Made by a program: the position numbers and the translations under genes. A stretch of 27,713 nt of DNA, taken from the NCBI GenBank assembly GCA_002311455.1, contig DCAJ01000030.1:36337-64049 (forward strand). Reading direction: 5' to 3'. Of this stretch, positions 25,706-27,713 are shown piece after piece (positions within the stretch are counted from its first letter, which is position 1; each line of letters opens with the position of its first letter). Under the pieces are notes generated by a model, which saw nothing but the letters and a program-made list of their open reading frames with translations, was not told the origin of the DNA and did not search any database. Source of the stretch: Anaerolineales bacterium UBA1136 (GTDB lineage Bacteria > Chloroflexota > Anaerolineae > Anaerolineales > UBA11657).

Positions 25706-25785
25706 ATGTCATGCCCACGTCAATATTTGCTGTGATTATACACCTAGGTAGATATGGGATAATGCTGCCGATATTTATTCAAGAC

Positions 25786-25814
25786 TTGCAAACATTCCAG
25801 TGTGTCAGTATAAT
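25786..25814 (+). promoter_or_regulatory. Promoter for the orphan response regulator
   Basis: TTGCAA (25786-25791) and a perfect TATAAT (25809-25814) are spaced 17 bp, giving a leader of about 70 nt before ATG 25890. AACATTCC (25791-25798), inside the spacer, is the reverse complement of GGAATGTT (25846-25853) downstream. Confidence 0.6.
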
Positions 25815-25889
25815 CCCGTTCTATTTTGCAGGATTTCTATAGATTGGAATGTTCCATTATATTAATTTGGTACAAAACAGGGTTTGTGT

Positions 25890-26576
25890 ATGACAGGTGT
25901 AAGAATCCTGTTAATTGAAGCAAGCAAGGCTAGCATACGTTCTTATGCTGTGGACCTGTTAAAGAGTAAACACTTGGTTCTAGTAGAAAACAAGGTATCG
26001 AAAGCAGTAGACAGGATACGGACTTTTGCCCCTGACATCATTGTTTTAGACGCAGCATCAATGCGTACAAGTGGAACTCGACTATGTTATCGCTTACATC
26101 AATCCTGCCGCAAATGTAAAATCGTCTTATTGGTGGGGGAACAAACTAAACCAAGTCGCAAGCCTTATGTTGACATAACTCTTGTGCAGCCATTCACTTC
26201 GCGTAAATTACTCAACGCAGTTAAGAGGCTTGCACCACTCCCAGATGGGAACTGGAGGAAACTTGGTCCTCTAAAGCTTAGCTTTAAGCAACGACGAGTT
26301 CAGTGTTGGGACCAAGAAAAACGTCTTACTCCTAAAGAGGCAAAATTACTGCAGGTACTGGTAAACCGGGCCGGAAGTACAGTTTCACGAAAACATTTAA
26401 TAAAACAAGTATGGGAAACTGATTATCTCGGAGACACACGAACACTGGACGTACATATAAGTTGGTTGAGGCGTGCGATAGAAAAAAATCCGTTGGAGCC
26501 TAGCCTACTTCAAACCGTGCGCGGCAAAGGTTATCGCCTAGATGTTTCTAACACAAACAACAAACATGATTTCTAA
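25890..26576 (+). CDS. OmpR-type response regulator with degenerate receiver
   Basis: This predicted 228-residue protein has an N-terminal receiver-like domain (about 1-115) and a C-terminal OmpR/PhoB winged helix (about 125-222; RLTPKEAKLLQVLVNRAG, TRTLDVHISWLRRAIE, TVRGKGYRL). In the receiver the usual acidic pair is replaced (LLIEASKAS, one Glu only), the phospho-acceptor-like Asp (IIVLDA, D54) remains, and the conserved Lys before Pro is Gln (LVQPF). It is therefore probably an atypical, phosphorylation-independent regulator. No histidine kinase gene is adjacent. Several Cys occur in the receiver (CYRLHQSCRKCK), so redox or metal sensing is conceivable but unproven. ATG 25890 is preferred over TTG 25884; CAGGG lies about 7 nt upstream. 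Confidence 0.88.
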   Translation: MTGVRILLIEASKASIRSYAVDLLKSKHLVLVENKVSKAVDRIRTFAPDIIVLDAASMRTSGTRLCYRLHQSCRKCKIVLLVGEQTKPSRKPYVDITLVQPFTSRKLLNAVKRLAPLPDGNWRKLGPLKLSFKQRRVQCWDQEKRLTPKEAKLLQVLVNRAGSTVSRKHLIKQVWETDYLGDTRTLDVHISWLRRAIEKNPLEPSLLQTVRGKGYRLDVSNTNNKHDF

Positions 26577-26656
26577 TTACTCTGAAAACTAGATCTTGAG
26601 AAACTAACACTCAAGATGGTTAAGTGGGAGAAACAATGTAGTTCAGGCACTAAATC

Positions 26657-26694
26657 AAAAAACCCGCCATTATTGCCGCTGGCGGATTTTTTTT
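26657..26694. terminator. Bidirectional rho-independent terminator
   Basis: The stem CCGCCA (26664-26669) / TGGCGG (26680-26685) has a 10-nt loop. Eight T follow on the plus strand (26687-26694), and six A precede it (26657-26662), which read as a T-run on the minus strand. It lies between the convergent regulator and rpsT genes and can serve both. Confidence 0.85.
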
Positions 26695-26720
26695 CACACA
26701 GAAAAATGATAGTGTCTATA

Positions 26721-26993
26721 TCATTCAGTTTTACTAACTTCAGCCAAGCTCCGCATCAGTCTGCTTTTACGTCGCGCAGCATTATTTCGATGAATCATTC
26801 CCTTGTCAGCCGCTTTATCAAGCTTGCTGACCGCGTTCATGACTTCCATCTGGGCCTCCTCAACTTCTTTGCCCAAAAGTGCTTCTCGAGCATTACGTAT
26901 AGACGTACTAAGGTCCGACTTCCTTACACGATTTCGTGCTGTTTTTTTTGCGTCAGCTCTTATACGCTTCCTAGCCGATCTAATATTTGCCAA
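26721..26993 (-). CDS. rpsT: 30S ribosomal protein S20
   Basis: This 90-residue, highly basic S20 binds 16S rRNA early in small-subunit assembly. It has the family N-terminus ANIRSARKRIRADAKKTARNRVRKS, visible as IRSARKRIR and KKTARNRVRKS, and the C-terminal GMIHRNNAARRKSRLMRSL. The start codon is TTG 26993, with GAGGT (27001-27005, minus strand) 7 nt before it and no in-frame ATG nearby. Escherichia coli rpsT also begins with UUG and is autoregulated at translation, so similar control is possible here. It is monocistronic between the divergent glycosyltransferase and the terminator at 26657-26694. Confidence 0.97.
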   Translation of the reverse strand: MANIRSARKRIRADAKKTARNRVRKSDLSTSIRNAREALLGKEVEEAQMEVMNAVSKLDKAADKGMIHRNNAARRKSRLMRSLAEVSKTE

Positions 26994-27037
26994 TTGTACG
27001 ACCTCACGTTAGCTAATAATATAATTCTTACGTTTCA

Positions 27038-27066
27038 ATTCTACCTAAACGGGATGGTTTTGTCTA
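27038..27066 (-). promoter_or_regulatory. Sigma70-type promoter for rpsT
   Basis: On the minus strand, TAGACA (27066-27061) and TAGAAT (27043-27038) each match consensus at 5 of 6 positions, spaced 17 bp. The rpsT leader would be about 38 nt. Confidence 0.65.
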
Positions 27067-27100
27067 GGTTTGACCTACCAATCAATATATCACATATTCT

Positions 27101-27713
27101 ATGACACGCGTGCTTATCAACGGATGGTTTTTGCACAAACCCAATACTGGTTCTGGACAATATCTGCGTCTATTACTAAAACATCTTAGTAATGAGGTTT
27201 CAGGAGTGGATATTCATGTAATAGCCCCGCTTTCAACGCAGGTGCCTGAAGTTTGCACCCTGCACGTGTGCGCTACTGTTGACAGACAAATCAACAAATT
27301 TGGTTTTGAGCAAATCGCAGTACCACGGACTGCTAAGAAAATAGGGGCCGATGTGCTACATATACCCTACTGGGCCCCACCTTTTAGGTCACCCTGCCCT
27401 TTGGTGGTAACTGTACATGATATTATTCCGCTTCTTCTACCTGAGTATAGTCGCTCCTGGCTTCTTCGTATATATACTTCGCTAGCGGCCGCAGCAACAC
27501 AAGGTGCATCTCACATTATTACAGATTCAGACAGCTCCCGCGATGACATAGTGTCCCATCTTCAAGTACCAGATACTCGGGTTCACACGGTACATTTAGG
27601 AACTGACGATGTTTTCAGTCCGCGACAAGATCCAGATTCAACTAGAAGGGTTCGCACAAGCTACAACCTACCGGATACTTACATTCTGTATTTAGGTGGT
27701 TTCCAACGACATG
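27101..27713 (+). CDS. GT-B (family 4-type) glycosyltransferase, 3'-truncated by the window
   Basis: An open frame runs from ATG 27101 to the window end (204 codons). It reads MTRVLINGWFLHKPNTGSGQ, then DVLHIPYWAPP, VVTVHDIIPLLLPEYS, ASHIITDSDSSRDDIV, VHTVHLGTDDVFSP and YILYLGG. This is the N-terminal acceptor domain and the hinge of a GT4-type retaining glycosyltransferase; HDIIPLLLPEYS and the serine-rich ITDSDSS segment are characteristic. The nucleotide-sugar-binding half, with the usual EXE-like motif, is beyond the window. The likely role is sugar transfer in polysaccharide or glycolipid synthesis; donor and acceptor are unknown. TTGACC lies 25 nt upstream, but no good -10 or SD fits before the ATG, so a very short leader is possible. 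Confidence 0.85.
   Translation, partial: MTRVLINGWFLHKPNTGSGQYLRLLLKHLSNEVSGVDIHVIAPLSTQVPEVCTLHVCATVDRQINKFGFEQIAVPRTAKKIGADVLHIPYWAPPFRSPCPLVVTVHDIIPLLLPEYSRSWLLRIYTSLAAAATQGASHIITDSDSSRDDIVSHLQVPDTRVHTVHLGTDDVFSPRQDPDSTRRVRTSYNLPDTYILYLGGFQRH

Noticed and set aside
26616..27104. Plus-strand open frame of 162 codons over rpsT
   Set aside because: It runs antisense through the clear S20 gene and through the terminator; its composition is a shadow of basic S20 codons.
1..27713. tRNA genes or CRISPR arrays
   Set aside because: No cloverleaf with a TTCGA-type T-loop was seen in intergenic DNA, and no regularly spaced repeats were found. A tRNAscan run would be decisive.

Overview
The window is a dense, AT-leaning bacterial chromosome segment of mostly housekeeping genes. 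There is no rRNA, tRNA, insertion sequence, CRISPR array or prophage module that I can see. Convergent genes are packed with 0 to 22 bp between stops, operons use 1- and 4-nt start/stop overlaps, and several genes with good Shine-Dalgarno (SD) sequences start with TTG. The gene set is a tungsten-type aldehyde ferredoxin oxidoreductase, a fused alpha/gamma 2-oxoacid:ferredoxin oxidoreductase, an EF-G-like paralogue, a phosphoglycerate-mutase-like metalloenzyme, and GatB without GatA or GatC beside it. This would suit a member of the Chloroflexota (Dehalococcoidia/SAR202-like), but that is an inference from gene content and not a demonstrated placement.

Layout: (1) 1-5815: the 3' part of pheT; a convergent alkaline-phosphatase-superfamily metalloenzyme; an EF-G-like GTPase with a near-perfect promoter; a small membrane protein on the minus strand; and a glyoxalase II-like hydrolase. 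(2) 5816-8427 (minus): tgt translationally coupled to an unusual gene that joins undecaprenyl-diphosphatase (UppP) to a PstS-like binding domain through an internal lipobox and a Pro/Thr linker. (3) 8544-11786: aldehyde ferredoxin oxidoreductase and an orphan SPPY-type DNA methyltransferase. (4) 11808-16135: alr (minus), then gatB, a methyltransferase with a C-terminal Trm112-like zinc ribbon, and a purine-type phosphoribosyltransferase in one overlapping operon; gatB is preceded by a possible in-frame leader peptide. (5) 16158-18566: nth, serS and a free-standing Trm112-like zinc-ribbon protein. (6) 18751-23371: a GntR/FadR-type regulator, korA, korB and a YgfZ-like protein, probably one iron-sulphur redox unit. 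(7) 23553-27713: a membrane protein with two tandem phage-holin-LLH-like units, pyk, an orphan response regulator with a degenerate receiver, a bidirectional terminator, rpsT with a TTG start, and the 5' part of a GT-B glycosyltransferase.

The most unusual items are the UppP-PstS fusion, the tandem LLH-type membrane protein, the gatB leader peptide, the perfect 13-bp hairpin inside the methyltransferase gene, and the degenerate-receiver regulator. No stretch longer than about 300 bases lacks a gene; the longest gap (2380-2636 in maximal extent) holds divergent promoters.
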